This document shows positions 24,089 through 31,790 of a DNA stretch of 41,445 nt, piece after piece (position 1 is the stretch's first letter; the number at the start of each line of letters is the position of its first letter). A program made the translations under genes and the position numbers. Below the pieces are notes generated by a model that did no database searches, was not told the origin of the DNA, and saw nothing but the letters and a program-made list of their open reading frames with translations. The stretch comes from Alphaproteobacteria bacterium (GTDB lineage Bacteria; Pseudomonadota; Alphaproteobacteria; Micropepsales; Micropepsaceae). The stretch lies in contig PLJH01000013.1 in assembly GCA_003139615.1 (NCBI GenBank), positions 1 to 41,445 on the forward strand, written 5' to 3'.

Positions 24089-25663
24089 ATGCAAATGCGC
24101 GCCGCTCGACTCCGTCTGATAGTTGCCGGCTCCTTCCTGGGGGCCGTGGCTGCTTGCGCGCCGACGCCGCCTCCGGCACCGCACTACGCGCCTGTTGCAG
24201 AAAGCGCTGCACCCCTGGACACGAACCCTTCGGATATCGCGGTGCTCAACCGGATCAGCTGGGGCGCCGATACGTCGAGTGCGCAGACGCTCGCGGCAGA
24301 AGGTCTCGACCGCTATTTGCAAAGCCAGCTTCATCCCGCCGCCGATGATGGTTTGCCGAAGGACGTGCAGATCGAAATCGCGGCGATGGATATCTCGCAA
24401 AAGACTCTGCCTGAAATCAATGACGATGTCCGCGCATTGCGCGATACCGCAAAATCGATCAAGGGCACGCCCGATTACGAAGTGGCGCAGAAAGCCTATC
24501 AGCACCGGCTGACGGATTATGCCCGTCAGGCCGCGATGCGTTCGCTGCTGCGCGACCTCTACTCGAAGAACCAACTGAAGGAGCAACTGACATGGTTCTG
24601 GATGAACCATTTCAATGTCAGCCAGAACAAGTCGGAGATTCGCGCGCTTGTGGGCGATTACGAAGAAAACGCGATCCGTCCGCACGTTCTCGGCAAATTC
24701 CGCGATCTGCTCGCCGCGACCGTCTTTCACCCGGCGATGCTGCAATATCTGGACAACGCCCAGAATGCCTCCGGACACATCAATGAGAACTACGCCCGCG
24801 AAATCATGGAGCTCCACACGATGGGCGTGGGCTCCGGCTATACGCAAAAGGACGTGCAGGAGCTGGCGCTCATCCTGACCGGCCTCGGAGTCAATCTGTC
24901 GGGTAAACCGCCGAATGTGCGGCCGGATCTGCGCGGGCAATATCGCGCGGGCAATCTGTTCGAATTCAATCCGAACCGTCACGACTATGGCGACAAGCTC
25001 TTTCTCGGCACACCCATCAAGGGTGAGGGCTTCAAGGAGGTCGCCGAGGCAATCGCCATTCTGAGCGCCGAGCCGGCCACGGCGCATCACATCAGCATGC
25101 AGCTCGCACAGTTTTTCTGTTGCGACACGCCGCCGGACTCGCTGGTCGATGCAATGACCGCGACCTTCCGGAGCAGTGACGGCGATATTTCTGCCGTGTT
25201 GCAGACAATGTTCGCCGCGCCCGAATTCCGGGCGTCGCTCGGCCGGAAATTCAAGGATCCGATCCATTACGCGGTTTCCGCCTTCCGCGCTGCCTATGGC
25301 GACACGGTCATTCTCAACGCGCAGCCGCTCCTGACCTGGCTGAACCGCATGAGCGAACCGCTCTACGGCCATGAGACGCCGGACGGCTACGCCGCCACCG
25401 AAGCGGCATGGTCGGGGCCCGGCGAGATGGAAATGCGGTTTGAAATCGCGCGTCAGATCGGGCTTGGCCATTCGGGCTTGTTCAAGCTGCCGGACGATAC
25501 GGCGAAGGAGCCCGCGCCGCCGCCTGACGTCCGCGAGACGCGTTATTACCAGGCAATCGCGTCCGACCTCGGTCCGGCGACCGCGAGTGCGCTCGCCCAG
25601 GCGAAATCGCCGACGGATTGGAATATGCTGTTCCTGTCTTCGCCCGAGTTCATGCACCGCTAG
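24089..25663 (+). CDS. Exported DUF1800-domain protein (lipoprotein signal)
   Basis: A 524-residue protein. The N-terminus RLRLIVAGSFLGAVAACAPTPPPAP reads as a lipoprotein signal with VAAC as lipobox, so it should be membrane-anchored outside the cytoplasm. The DUF1800 hallmarks are visible: AVLNRISWGADT, QLTWFWMNHFNVS, NENYAREIMELHTMGVGSGYTQKDVQELALILTG (split here by position), FNPNRHDYGDKLFLG, and the end HISMQLAQFFC. The family is regularly encoded beside DUF1501 proteins, as here (17 bases downstream). The function of the pair is not established. A second ATG at 24095 is possible. The divergent spacer with the MFS gene is 214 bases. Confidence 0.9.
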   Translation: MQMRAARLRLIVAGSFLGAVAACAPTPPPAPHYAPVAESAAPLDTNPSDIAVLNRISWGADTSSAQTLAAEGLDRYLQSQLHPAADDGLPKDVQIEIAAMDISQKTLPEINDDVRALRDTAKSIKGTPDYEVAQKAYQHRLTDYARQAAMRSLLRDLYSKNQLKEQLTWFWMNHFNVSQNKSEIRALVGDYEENAIRPHVLGKFRDLLAATVFHPAMLQYLDNAQNASGHINENYAREIMELHTMGVGSGYTQKDVQELALILTGLGVNLSGKPPNVRPDLRGQYRAGNLFEFNPNRHDYGDKLFLGTPIKGEGFKEVAEAIAILSAEPATAHHISMQLAQFFCCDTPPDSLVDAMTATFRSSDGDISAVLQTMFAAPEFRASLGRKFKDPIHYAVSAFRAAYGDTVILNAQPLLTWLNRMSEPLYGHETPDGYAATEAAWSGPGEMEMRFEIARQIGLGHSGLFKLPDDTAKEPAPPPDVRETRYYQAIASDLGPATASALAQAKSPTDWNMLFLSSPEFMHR

Positions 25664-25680
25664 CGTGAAGGAGTGTCGTG

Positions 25681-26856
25681 ATGAACCGCCGCGAAATTCT
25701 CAAAGCTGCCGCAGCAGCGTTGCCGTTGACCGCTATTGCGGGCCGGCTTTACGCAACACCGCTCACAAACGCGCCACGGCTTCTGGTCGTGTTCCTGCGT
25801 GGAGCTTATGACGCCGCGAACATCGTGATCCCCGCCTCGAGCGATTTCTATTATTCGGCGCGTCCCACGCTCGCGGTTCCCAAAACGGCATCCCTTCCTC
25901 TGGACTCCGATTGGGCGCTGCATCCCGCGCTGAAGGAGTCCATTTATCCGCTGTGGCAGGCAAAGCAAATTGCCTTCGTGCCGTTCGCCGGCACGGACGA
26001 CACGAGCCGCAGCCATTTCGAGACGCAGGACACGATCGAGCTGGGCCGGCCGCTCGATGGCCCGCGCGATTATCGTTCGGGCTTCATGAGTCGCATCGCG
26101 CTGACGCTTTCGGGCGACCGGCCGATTTCCTTTACCAATCAGCTTCCGTTGACGTTCCGCGGCGGCGCGGCCGTGCCCAACATCGCTCTCAACTACACGG
26201 GCAAGTCGGGCGTTGCCGGAAAAAATGCGGAACTGATTCAGGCGATGTATCAGGGCCAGGATCTTGCGCCGGCCGTCGCCGAAGGCTTTGCAGTGCAGGA
26301 TGAAGTCTATCAGGCGCTGTCGGCCCAGATGCAGGCGGCCAACCGGAACGCGGTGAGCCCAAAGGGCTTCGAGCTATCCGCGCAGCGCATCGGCATTCTG
26401 ATGCGGGACAAATTCGATCTGGGCTTCGTCGATGTCGGCGGCTGGGACACCCATGTCAATGAAGGCGGCGCAGGCGGCTATCTCGCCAATCGCATTGGAG
26501 AGTTGGGCCGCGGACTCGCCACTCTGGCGAATGAACTCGGGCCGCAATGGAACAACACGCTGGTCATCGTCGTCAGCGAATTCGGGCGCACCTTCCGGGA
26601 GAACGGCGACCACGGCACCGATCATGGCCATGGCAGCGTCTATTGGGTGCTGGGAGGCGGCATCAACGGCGGCCGCATCGCAGGACGCCAGCTCGCGGTG
26701 ACTCAAGCCAATCTGTTTCAAGACCGCGATTATCCGGTCTTGAACGACTACCGCGCGCTCATCGGCGGCGTGCTGAAAAAAAGCTACGGCCTCAACGGCA
26801 CGCAACTCGGACAAATATTCCCATCGGCACAGCCGGAGAACCTGTCGCTGATCTAG
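25681..26856 (+). CDS. DUF1501 protein, Tat-exported, alkaline-phosphatase-like fold
   Basis: A 391-residue protein with a twin-arginine signal (MNRREILKAAAAALPLTAIAG), so it is folded before export. The DUF1501 family shares the metal-binding fold of sulfatases and alkaline phosphatases. Visible elements are LVVFLRGAYDAANIVIP, DVGGWDTHVNEGG and VIVVSEFGRTFRENGDHGTDHGHGSVYWVLGGG (read in parts), with Asp and His residues placed as in the family. The ATG at 25681 has GAAGGAG eight bases upstream; a GTG one codon before is also possible. It forms an operon with the DUF1800 gene. The substrate is unknown. Confidence 0.9.
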   Translation: MNRREILKAAAAALPLTAIAGRLYATPLTNAPRLLVVFLRGAYDAANIVIPASSDFYYSARPTLAVPKTASLPLDSDWALHPALKESIYPLWQAKQIAFVPFAGTDDTSRSHFETQDTIELGRPLDGPRDYRSGFMSRIALTLSGDRPISFTNQLPLTFRGGAAVPNIALNYTGKSGVAGKNAELIQAMYQGQDLAPAVAEGFAVQDEVYQALSAQMQAANRNAVSPKGFELSAQRIGILMRDKFDLGFVDVGGWDTHVNEGGAGGYLANRIGELGRGLATLANELGPQWNNTLVIVVSEFGRTFRENGDHGTDHGHGSVYWVLGGGINGGRIAGRQLAVTQANLFQDRDYPVLNDYRALIGGVLKKSYGLNGTQLGQIFPSAQPENLSLI

Positions 26857-26866
26857 CGGCGCGAAG

Positions 26867-27421
26867 TTACGACCTTGTTGCCGTGAGATCGACGGTCACC
26901 GTCACCGCGTGCGAAACGGGTTTGTCTCCCGCCCACTCGCCTTCGCCCACGCCAAAATCCAGGCGCATGATCTGCGTTGTGCCGATCATATGCGCGGTCT
27001 TGCCGGAGATGGTCAGCGTGAAGGGCAGGGTCACCGGCTTCGTGACTCCGCGGATCGTCAAGGTTCCTGTCGCGACATAATCGTTGCCGGATTTGTGCGT
27101 GAAGCTCGTGGCGAGGAATTGCGCCGTCGGAAATTTCGAGACTTCGAAGCCGAAGACTCCGCGCAGACCACTGTCCAATTCGTCCGCGTCGGACGCTTCG
27201 CTCGCCATATCGATCGACACCGCGGCGCGCGCATGGGCGAGATCGGCGGGGTCGAAATCGATGTCCGTCTTCCAGGATTTGAACGACGCCGAGAAAGGCT
27301 CGTTGCTCCATTGCACGGTGAAGCCGAGCCGGCTCTTCGTATAATCCACCGCCCACCCGGCGGCCCAGGCCGGTGTCGCGAGAAGCGACGCGAACAGAAG
27401 GGCCGTGAGGAGCCGTCTCAT
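26867..27421 (-). CDS. YceI-family periplasmic protein (1)
   Basis: A 184-residue protein with a signal peptide (MRRLLTALLFASLLATPAWA). A YceI lipocalin-like barrel follows: WAVDYTKSRLGFTVQWSN, FSASFKSWKTDIDFDPADLAHARAAVSIDM, FPTAQFLATSF, YVATGTLTIRGVTKPVTLPFTL and LDFGVGEGEW. YceI proteins bind amphiphiles or isoprenoid/quinone-like molecules. It overlaps the cytochrome b561 stop by four bases and is the last gene of a yceI - b561 - yceI unit. It differs from the upstream copy, so it is not a recent duplication. Confidence 0.92.
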   Translation of the reverse strand: MRRLLTALLFASLLATPAWAAGWAVDYTKSRLGFTVQWSNEPFSASFKSWKTDIDFDPADLAHARAAVSIDMASEASDADELDSGLRGVFGFEVSKFPTAQFLATSFTHKSGNDYVATGTLTIRGVTKPVTLPFTLTISGKTAHMIGTTQIMRLDFGVGEGEWAGDKPVSHAVTVTVDLTATRS

Positions 27422-28029
27422 GCGGGTTCCGCGACCTTTGTTCCCGGGATCATGCGCTTCAACACGTCGTCGCGGCGCAGGAACTGGTGATACAGCGCAC
27501 CGAGGACGTGAATCGGGATCAGGACGATCGCCGACCAGGCCAGAACGGTATGTGTCAGCGCCAGCGTAGGATGTAGCGCGTGCTTGGTGGCGCCCGGCAG
27601 ATCGGCGAGGAACCACAGATTGGGCCAATGAAAAATGCCGAAATAGGGCGTGGGCAATCCAAGACGCGACGCCGAGACGAGAGCCCAGCCGGACAACGGA
27701 ATTGCGATGATCAGGACATAAAGCAGGAAATGCGTCGCATGCGCCACGACGCGCAGTGCCGGGCTCATTCCGTCGGGCAGTGGCGGGATAGGATTGACCA
27801 GCCGCCACAGCAGGCGTGCGATGCTCAGCACCAGAACGGTAAGCCCAATCGATTTGTGCAGCTGGATGATCTGGAATGCGAATTTCTGCATGTCGGGCGG
27901 CGCGTTATCGGGAATGAAATCGGCATGATAGAGCCCGAGACAGATATTGGTCAGCACCGCGAGCGCGATCAGCCAATGCAATGTCATCGCGACGGTGCCG
28001 TAGCGCGACCGCGTGTTCGCAATTGCCAT
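27418..28029 (-). CDS. Cytochrome b561 family protein
   Basis: A 203-residue, four-helix membrane cytochrome b561 (CybB type). Haem-ligand histidines are visible in MTLHWLIALAVL (helix 1), QLHKSIGLTVL (helix 2), VAHATHFLLYVLI (helix 3) and TLALTHTVLAWSAIVLIPIHVLGALYH (helix 4). It oxidises or reduces quinone and passes electrons across or along the inner membrane. The ATG is at 28027-28029; the longer frame upstream is shadow of the second yceI. It sits between two YceI genes, a frequent association, and its stop overlaps the start of yceI (1). Confidence 0.93.
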   Translation of the reverse strand: MAIANTRSRYGTVAMTLHWLIALAVLTNICLGLYHADFIPDNAPPDMQKFAFQIIQLHKSIGLTVLVLSIARLLWRLVNPIPPLPDGMSPALRVVAHATHFLLYVLIIAIPLSGWALVSASRLGLPTPYFGIFHWPNLWFLADLPGATKHALHPTLALTHTVLAWSAIVLIPIHVLGALYHQFLRRDDVLKRMIPGTKVAEPA

Positions 28030-28033
28030 GTTG

Positions 28034-28651
28034 TCAGTCTTTCCGTCGTTCGAACATTGCTTGGATGATGAGACTAACGTCGTCACCGACCAGCGGCTCC
28101 CATTCCATTCCGGTGAGGCCGAAATCGGTGCGCTTGATCGTGCCGGTTGCCTTGAAGCCAAGCGCAAAGTCGCCGTTCAAGGGATCTTCTTCGCCGCCTG
28201 AAAACACCACGTCCAGGCTCACGGGTTTCGTCACCCCTTTGATCGTGAGCGTTCCATCCATGCGCCCCGTGTCCGGCCCCGTACGCGTCACGGATGTCGA
28301 CTTGAACGTCGCCGTGGGAAACGCGCGGATGCCGAAAACCGTGCCCTTGAGTTCGTCGTTGATCCCGCCGCTGGGCGTGTCGACGCTCGAGGTATCGATG
28401 GCGACCGAGACGCTGCTCTTTTCGGGCGCCTTGGGGTCGAAATTGAGCGCGCCGGAGAGCCGGTCGAAGCGGCCGTAATAATCCGTCAGCCCCAGATGGG
28501 CGATCGAGAACAGCAATTGGCTGTGGGCGGGCTCGAGCGCATAGGTGCCGGCCGGCGCCGCCGAAACATCCTTCGAGACGCTTTGCGCTGCCGCCGGCAA
28601 AGGCCCGGCCAGTCCCAGCACAAGGGAAACAGCGGCAACGCGGCGCAGCAT
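28034..28651 (-). CDS. YceI-family periplasmic protein (2)
   Basis: A 205-residue protein with a signal peptide (MLRRVAAVSLVLGLAGPLPAAAQ). The YceI barrel shows YALEPAHSQLLFSIAHLGLTDYYGRF, GALNFDPKAPEKSSVSVAID, FPTATFKSTSVTRTG, GTLTIKGVTKPVSLDVVFSG and RTDFGLTGMEW. It is the first gene of the unit; the start at 28651 is backed by GGAGGG just upstream, and b561 begins 4 bases after its stop. It is closer to the E. coli YceI pattern than the partner copy. Confidence 0.93.
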   Translation of the reverse strand: MLRRVAAVSLVLGLAGPLPAAAQSVSKDVSAAPAGTYALEPAHSQLLFSIAHLGLTDYYGRFDRLSGALNFDPKAPEKSSVSVAIDTSSVDTPSGGINDELKGTVFGIRAFPTATFKSTSVTRTGPDTGRMDGTLTIKGVTKPVSLDVVFSGGEEDPLNGDFALGFKATGTIKRTDFGLTGMEWEPLVGDDVSLIIQAMFERRKD

Positions 28652-28743
28652 AAAGGCCCTCCAGGCAAGGCGGGCGGCCACTATATCGTGCGCCGCGCGG
28701 ACCGCCATCTCGCGCCTTGGCAAAGCCGTTCGGCCACACGGAT

Positions 28744-28774
28744 TTGACAATGGACCATTGATAGTCCAAATTAT
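28744..28774 (+). promoter_or_regulatory. Promoter and operator-like dyad of the toxin-antitoxin operon
   Basis: TTGACA (28744-28749) is a perfect -35; the best -10 is AATTAT (28769-28774) with a 19-base gap. An inverted repeat TGGAC (28751-28755) / GTCCA (28764-28768) lies between them, as expected for a Phd-type antitoxin that represses its own operon. With this -10, transcription would begin at about 28781, three bases before the ATG at 28784, so the message could be leaderless. Confidence 0.45.
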
Positions 28775-28783
28775 TGAGCCATT

Positions 28784-29056
28784 ATGGACAGAGACGCCAT
28801 GCGGGTGACCGTCAGCGACGCAAAGGGACAGCTCACCGAGCTCGTGCGCAAGGCCGAAGCGGGTGAGGATATCGTTCTCACGCGACATGGAAAGGCGGCG
28901 GTGCGTCTCGTGCCGGTTGGTGCCCGTCCGTCTGCCGCCGACCGAAAGGCGCTTCTGGATGGCGTTTGCACCTCCGGCCCGTTGTCCGCCGCGCCCGGCG
29001 CCAATGCAGCCCGAAGCCAGGATTTCCTCTATCGCGAGGACGGCCTTCCCAAATGA
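28784..29056 (+). CDS. Phd/YefM-family antitoxin
   Basis: A 90-residue antitoxin. The N-terminal DNA-binding fold is clear: MRVTVSDAKGQLTELVRKAEAGEDIVLTRHGKAAVRLVPV (read in parts). The Ala/Pro/Gly-rich C-terminus ending SQDFLYREDGLPK is the toxin-wrapping tail, normally unfolded when free. It neutralises the downstream PIN toxin and should repress the promoter together with it. The ATG at 28784 gives five extra residues; the ATG at 28799 (MRVTVSDAK) is the usual family start and equally possible. The stop overlaps the toxin start by four bases (ATGA). Confidence 0.92.
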   Translation: MDRDAMRVTVSDAKGQLTELVRKAEAGEDIVLTRHGKAAVRLVPVGARPSAADRKALLDGVCTSGPLSAAPGANAARSQDFLYREDGLPK

Positions 29057-29436
29057 TCGCCGTCGATACCTCGGCACTCATGGCCATCATTCTCAATGAG
29101 CCGGAAGCTGCGGCGTGTGTGCAGGTCCTGCAGATCGAGCCGGAACTTGTGATTTCGGCGGTCACCGCTACGGAGGCGTTGATCGTGGCCGAAATGCGCA
29201 ATGTATCGGCTGAAATGACCAAACTCCTCGACGGTTTGGGATTCGAGGTCGTCTCCGTCACGCCGGCGACCGCACGAAGGGTGATGGATGCCTATCGAAA
29301 ATGGGGCAAAGGCCGGAATCTCGCGAGCCTCAATTTCGGGGATTGCTTCTCCTACGATACGGCCAAAATTAATGCGTGCCCGCTGCTGTTCGTAGGCGAC
29401 GATTTTCGCAAGACGGATCTGCCGAGCGCGATCTGA
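29053..29436 (+). CDS. vapC: PIN-domain toxin (VapC family)
   Basis: A 127-residue PIN-domain ribonuclease. The acidic metal site is complete: D5 (IAVDTSALMAI), E41 (AVTATEALIVAE), D97 (NFGDCFSYDTA) and D116/D117 (FVGDDFRKTD). VapC proteins cut tRNA or rRNA when released from the antitoxin. The start overlaps the antitoxin stop, so the two are translationally coupled. No neighbouring mobile element is visible, so this is either a chromosomal stabiliser or old cargo. Confidence 0.94.
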   Translation: MIAVDTSALMAIILNEPEAAACVQVLQIEPELVISAVTATEALIVAEMRNVSAEMTKLLDGLGFEVVSVTPATARRVMDAYRKWGKGRNLASLNFGDCFSYDTAKINACPLLFVGDDFRKTDLPSAI

Positions 29437-29472
29437 TTGGGCGATGGCTTTCGCGCTGGGTATATTCACAGC

Positions 29473-29500
29473 TTGACGGGCAGGGCTCCGGCTTCATAGT
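29473..29500 (+). promoter_or_regulatory. Candidate promoter of the MBL-SDR operon
   Basis: TTGACG (29473-29478) and CATAGT (29495-29500) with a 16-base spacer lie 29 bases before the TTG start at 29529. This is a reasonable housekeeping-type promoter, judged by eye only. Confidence 0.4.
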
Positions 29501-29528
29501 CGGAAGGACAGCCATTCGAGGGTTCGAT

Positions 29529-30584
29529 TTGTCCGAAGCAGAAGCATCGACGCGGCCCGGCCGCAACCTGGATTATCCGTGGCAGACCTATCCTGACCTC
29601 GGCCAAAGCATCGAGGTCGCTCCCGGATTGCTGTGGGTGCGCATGCGCCTGCCGATGCAGCTCAATCACATCAATCTGTGGCTGTTGGAGGACGGCGACG
29701 GCTGGACGGTGGTGGATACCGGCATACGCGACGAGCCCACGGCCGATGCTTGGAAGCTGCTTTTCGCCGGCCCCATGAAGGGGCGGCCCGTCAAGCGCGT
29801 GATCGTCACCCATCTGCATCCCGACCATGTGGGCATGGCGGGTTGGCTGGTGCGCCGCTTTGGCGTGCAGCTGTGGATGACGCGCACAGACTATCTGATG
29901 TGCCGCAATCTCGTGGCCGATACCGGACAGGAAGCGCCCGAAGAAGGCATGCGGTTCTATCGCGCTGCCGGGTTCCCCGACGACGCGCTCGAAGCCTATC
30001 GCACGCGCTTCGGCGGTTTCGGACGTGGCGTCTATCACCTGCCGAATTCCTACCGCCGCATCGAGGAAGGCGAACGCATCCCGATCGGCAATCGCATCTG
30101 GGAAGTTGTCATCGGCCGCGGCCATGCGCCGGAACATGCATGCCTGTGGTGCCGCGAGGACAACATCTTCATCTCGGGCGATCAGATCCTGCCGAAGATC
30201 TCGTCGAATGTGAGCCTGTTTCCGACCGAGCCGGATGCGAACCCGTTGCAGGATTGGATCGATTCCTGCGTGAAGCTGCGCGACATGCTACCGGGAAGCA
30301 TGCTGGTGTTGCCTTCCCACAACGAACCGTTTCGCGGTGCGCCGTTGCGGCTGCAGGAGCTGATCGACGGCCATGAAAGCGGCCTCGAAAAATTGCTCAC
30401 GCTGTGCGAGACGCCGAAGCGTGCGGTCGATGTGTTCCCTGCGCTGTTCCGCGCCAAGATCACCAGCGGCAATTTCGGGATGGCGACGGGCGAAAGCCTC
30501 GCCCATCTCAATTGCCTGCGCGCGCGGGGCCGCATCGAGCGCAACGCGGATTCGGACGGCATCGACTGGTACAAGACAATCTGA
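29529..30584 (+). CDS. Metallo-beta-lactamase-fold hydrolase with winged-helix tail (LACTB2-like)
   Basis: A 351-residue protein. The metal site begins with THLHPDHVG (H95, H97, D99, H100); further ligands are H in GRGHAPEH and D in FISGDQIL, with SHNEPFRG near the end of the fold. The C-terminal 70 residues (LLTLCETPKRAVDVFPALF... HLNCLRARGRI) match the winged helix that follows the fold in LACTB2-like hydrolases. Reported relatives act on thioesters or RNA; the substrate here is open. I chose TTG at 29529 because GAGGG lies 7 bases upstream and the preceding frame is not protein-like. The SDR gene follows 11 bases later. Confidence 0.88.
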   Translation: MSEAEASTRPGRNLDYPWQTYPDLGQSIEVAPGLLWVRMRLPMQLNHINLWLLEDGDGWTVVDTGIRDEPTADAWKLLFAGPMKGRPVKRVIVTHLHPDHVGMAGWLVRRFGVQLWMTRTDYLMCRNLVADTGQEAPEEGMRFYRAAGFPDDALEAYRTRFGGFGRGVYHLPNSYRRIEEGERIPIGNRIWEVVIGRGHAPEHACLWCREDNIFISGDQILPKISSNVSLFPTEPDANPLQDWIDSCVKLRDMLPGSMLVLPSHNEPFRGAPLRLQELIDGHESGLEKLLTLCETPKRAVDVFPALFRAKITSGNFGMATGESLAHLNCLRARGRIERNADSDGIDWYKTI

Positions 30585-30595
30585 AGGAAACGACC

Positions 30596-31468
30596 ATGAG
30601 CCTCGCGGGCAAGACGCTGTTCATCACAGGCGCGAGCCGCGGCATTGGGCTTGCGATCGCGCTGCGCGCCGCGAAAGACGGCGCGAACATCGCGATTGCC
30701 GCCAAGACGGCCGAGCCGAATCCGAAACTGCCGGGCACGATCTATACGGCGGCCGAAGAAATCGAGAAGGCGGGCGGCAAGGCGTTGCCGCTGGTCTGCG
30801 ATATCCGGTTTGAAGAGCAGGTTGTCGATGCAGTCGAGAAGACCGTCGCGCGCTTCGGCGGCATCGATATCTGCGTCAACAATGCCAGCGCGATTTCGCT
30901 GACCGGCACTTTGCAGACCGACATGAAGCGTTTCGACCTGATGCAGCAGATCAATGCGCGGGGCACCTATCTCGTGTCGCGCACCTGCATCCCGCATCTG
31001 AAGCGGGCGGCCAATCCGCATGTGCTGATGCTGTCTCCTCCGCTGGACATGAACGCGAAATGGTTTCGCGGCCACACAGCTTACACGATGGCAAAATTCG
31101 GCATGTCGATGTGCGTGCTGGGTATGGCGGCCGAGTTCGCCGATGACGGCATCGCGTTCAACGCGTTGTGGCCGCGCACAGGCGTGGCGACGGCCGCAAT
31201 CCGCAATGCGCTGGCGGGTGACGAGGGCATGAAGCATTGCCGCACGACCGACATCCTGTCCGATGCGGCCTATCTGATCTTCAACAAGCCGGCGAAGAGA
31301 TTTACGGGCCGCTTTCTGATCGACGACACATTTCTGGCCGAGAACGGCGTCACGGATTTCGACAAATACCGCGTCGATCCGACGAAAGACCTGATGCCGG
31401 ATTTCTTCGTGCCGGACAGCGTGCCGCCGCCGGCGGGCGTGAGTCTCAAAGCGTCGAAATCAGCGTAG
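30596..31468 (+). CDS. Short-chain dehydrogenase, HSDL2-like
   Basis: A 290-residue SDR with TGASRGIGLAIA for cofactor binding and NNAS instead of the usual NNAG. Catalytic residues lie in LMLSPPLDM and TAYTMAKFGMSM (Tyr-x3-Lys). The long C-terminal extension after FLIDDTFLAENGVTDFDKYRVDP and the phrase AAKTAEPNPKLPGTIYTAAEEI are diagnostic of the hydroxysteroid dehydrogenase-like 2 group, linked to fatty acid metabolism. The SCP2 domain of the animal protein is absent. It has AAGGAA before the ATG and is co-transcribed with the MBL-fold gene. Its stop overlaps the end of the convergent gene at 31460 by nine bases. Confidence 0.9.
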   Translation: MSLAGKTLFITGASRGIGLAIALRAAKDGANIAIAAKTAEPNPKLPGTIYTAAEEIEKAGGKALPLVCDIRFEEQVVDAVEKTVARFGGIDICVNNASAISLTGTLQTDMKRFDLMQQINARGTYLVSRTCIPHLKRAANPHVLMLSPPLDMNAKWFRGHTAYTMAKFGMSMCVLGMAAEFADDGIAFNALWPRTGVATAAIRNALAGDEGMKHCRTTDILSDAAYLIFNKPAKRFTGRFLIDDTFLAENGVTDFDKYRVDPTKDLMPDFFVPDSVPPPAGVSLKASKSA

Positions 31469-31672
31469 GCGGTGGACGAACTCCACGAAGGCGAGCGAGA
31501 CCTTGGCGCTGGTGCGCAGGACGACGACTTCGACCTCGGTCGCCGCGCCATAATGCAGATGCGCCATCGAGGATCGCATGTCGCCTTTCGGCGCGGAGAT
31601 GCCGGTCCACGCCACAATGCCGAGCCCCAGCAGCACCAGGGCTATTTTGATTCCGTAATAGCGGCGATCCAT
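31460..31672 (-). CDS. Small membrane-anchored protein, 70 residues
   Basis: MDRRYYGIKIALVLLGLGIVAWTGISAPKG has one membrane helix with a basic N-terminus; the short outer part ends in EVEVVVLRTSAKVSLAFVEFVHRLR. GAGGGGAG upstream of the ATG is a strong ribosome-binding site, which is the main reason to accept it. It overlaps the convergent SDR stop by nine bases. No family recognised. Confidence 0.6.
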   Translation of the reverse strand: MDRRYYGIKIALVLLGLGIVAWTGISAPKGDMRSSMAHLHYGAATEVEVVVLRTSAKVSLAFVEFVHRLR

Positions 31673-31790
31673 GTCGGACTCCCCTCGACACGGCGAGCAT
31701 AGCAGGCCGCGGAAAAGTGGCCAATCCATGGCAATGATCGCGTGGTGGGTCAGTTTGAATTTAGTGGGCCGTTCCGTCCATGCCTGGGAC

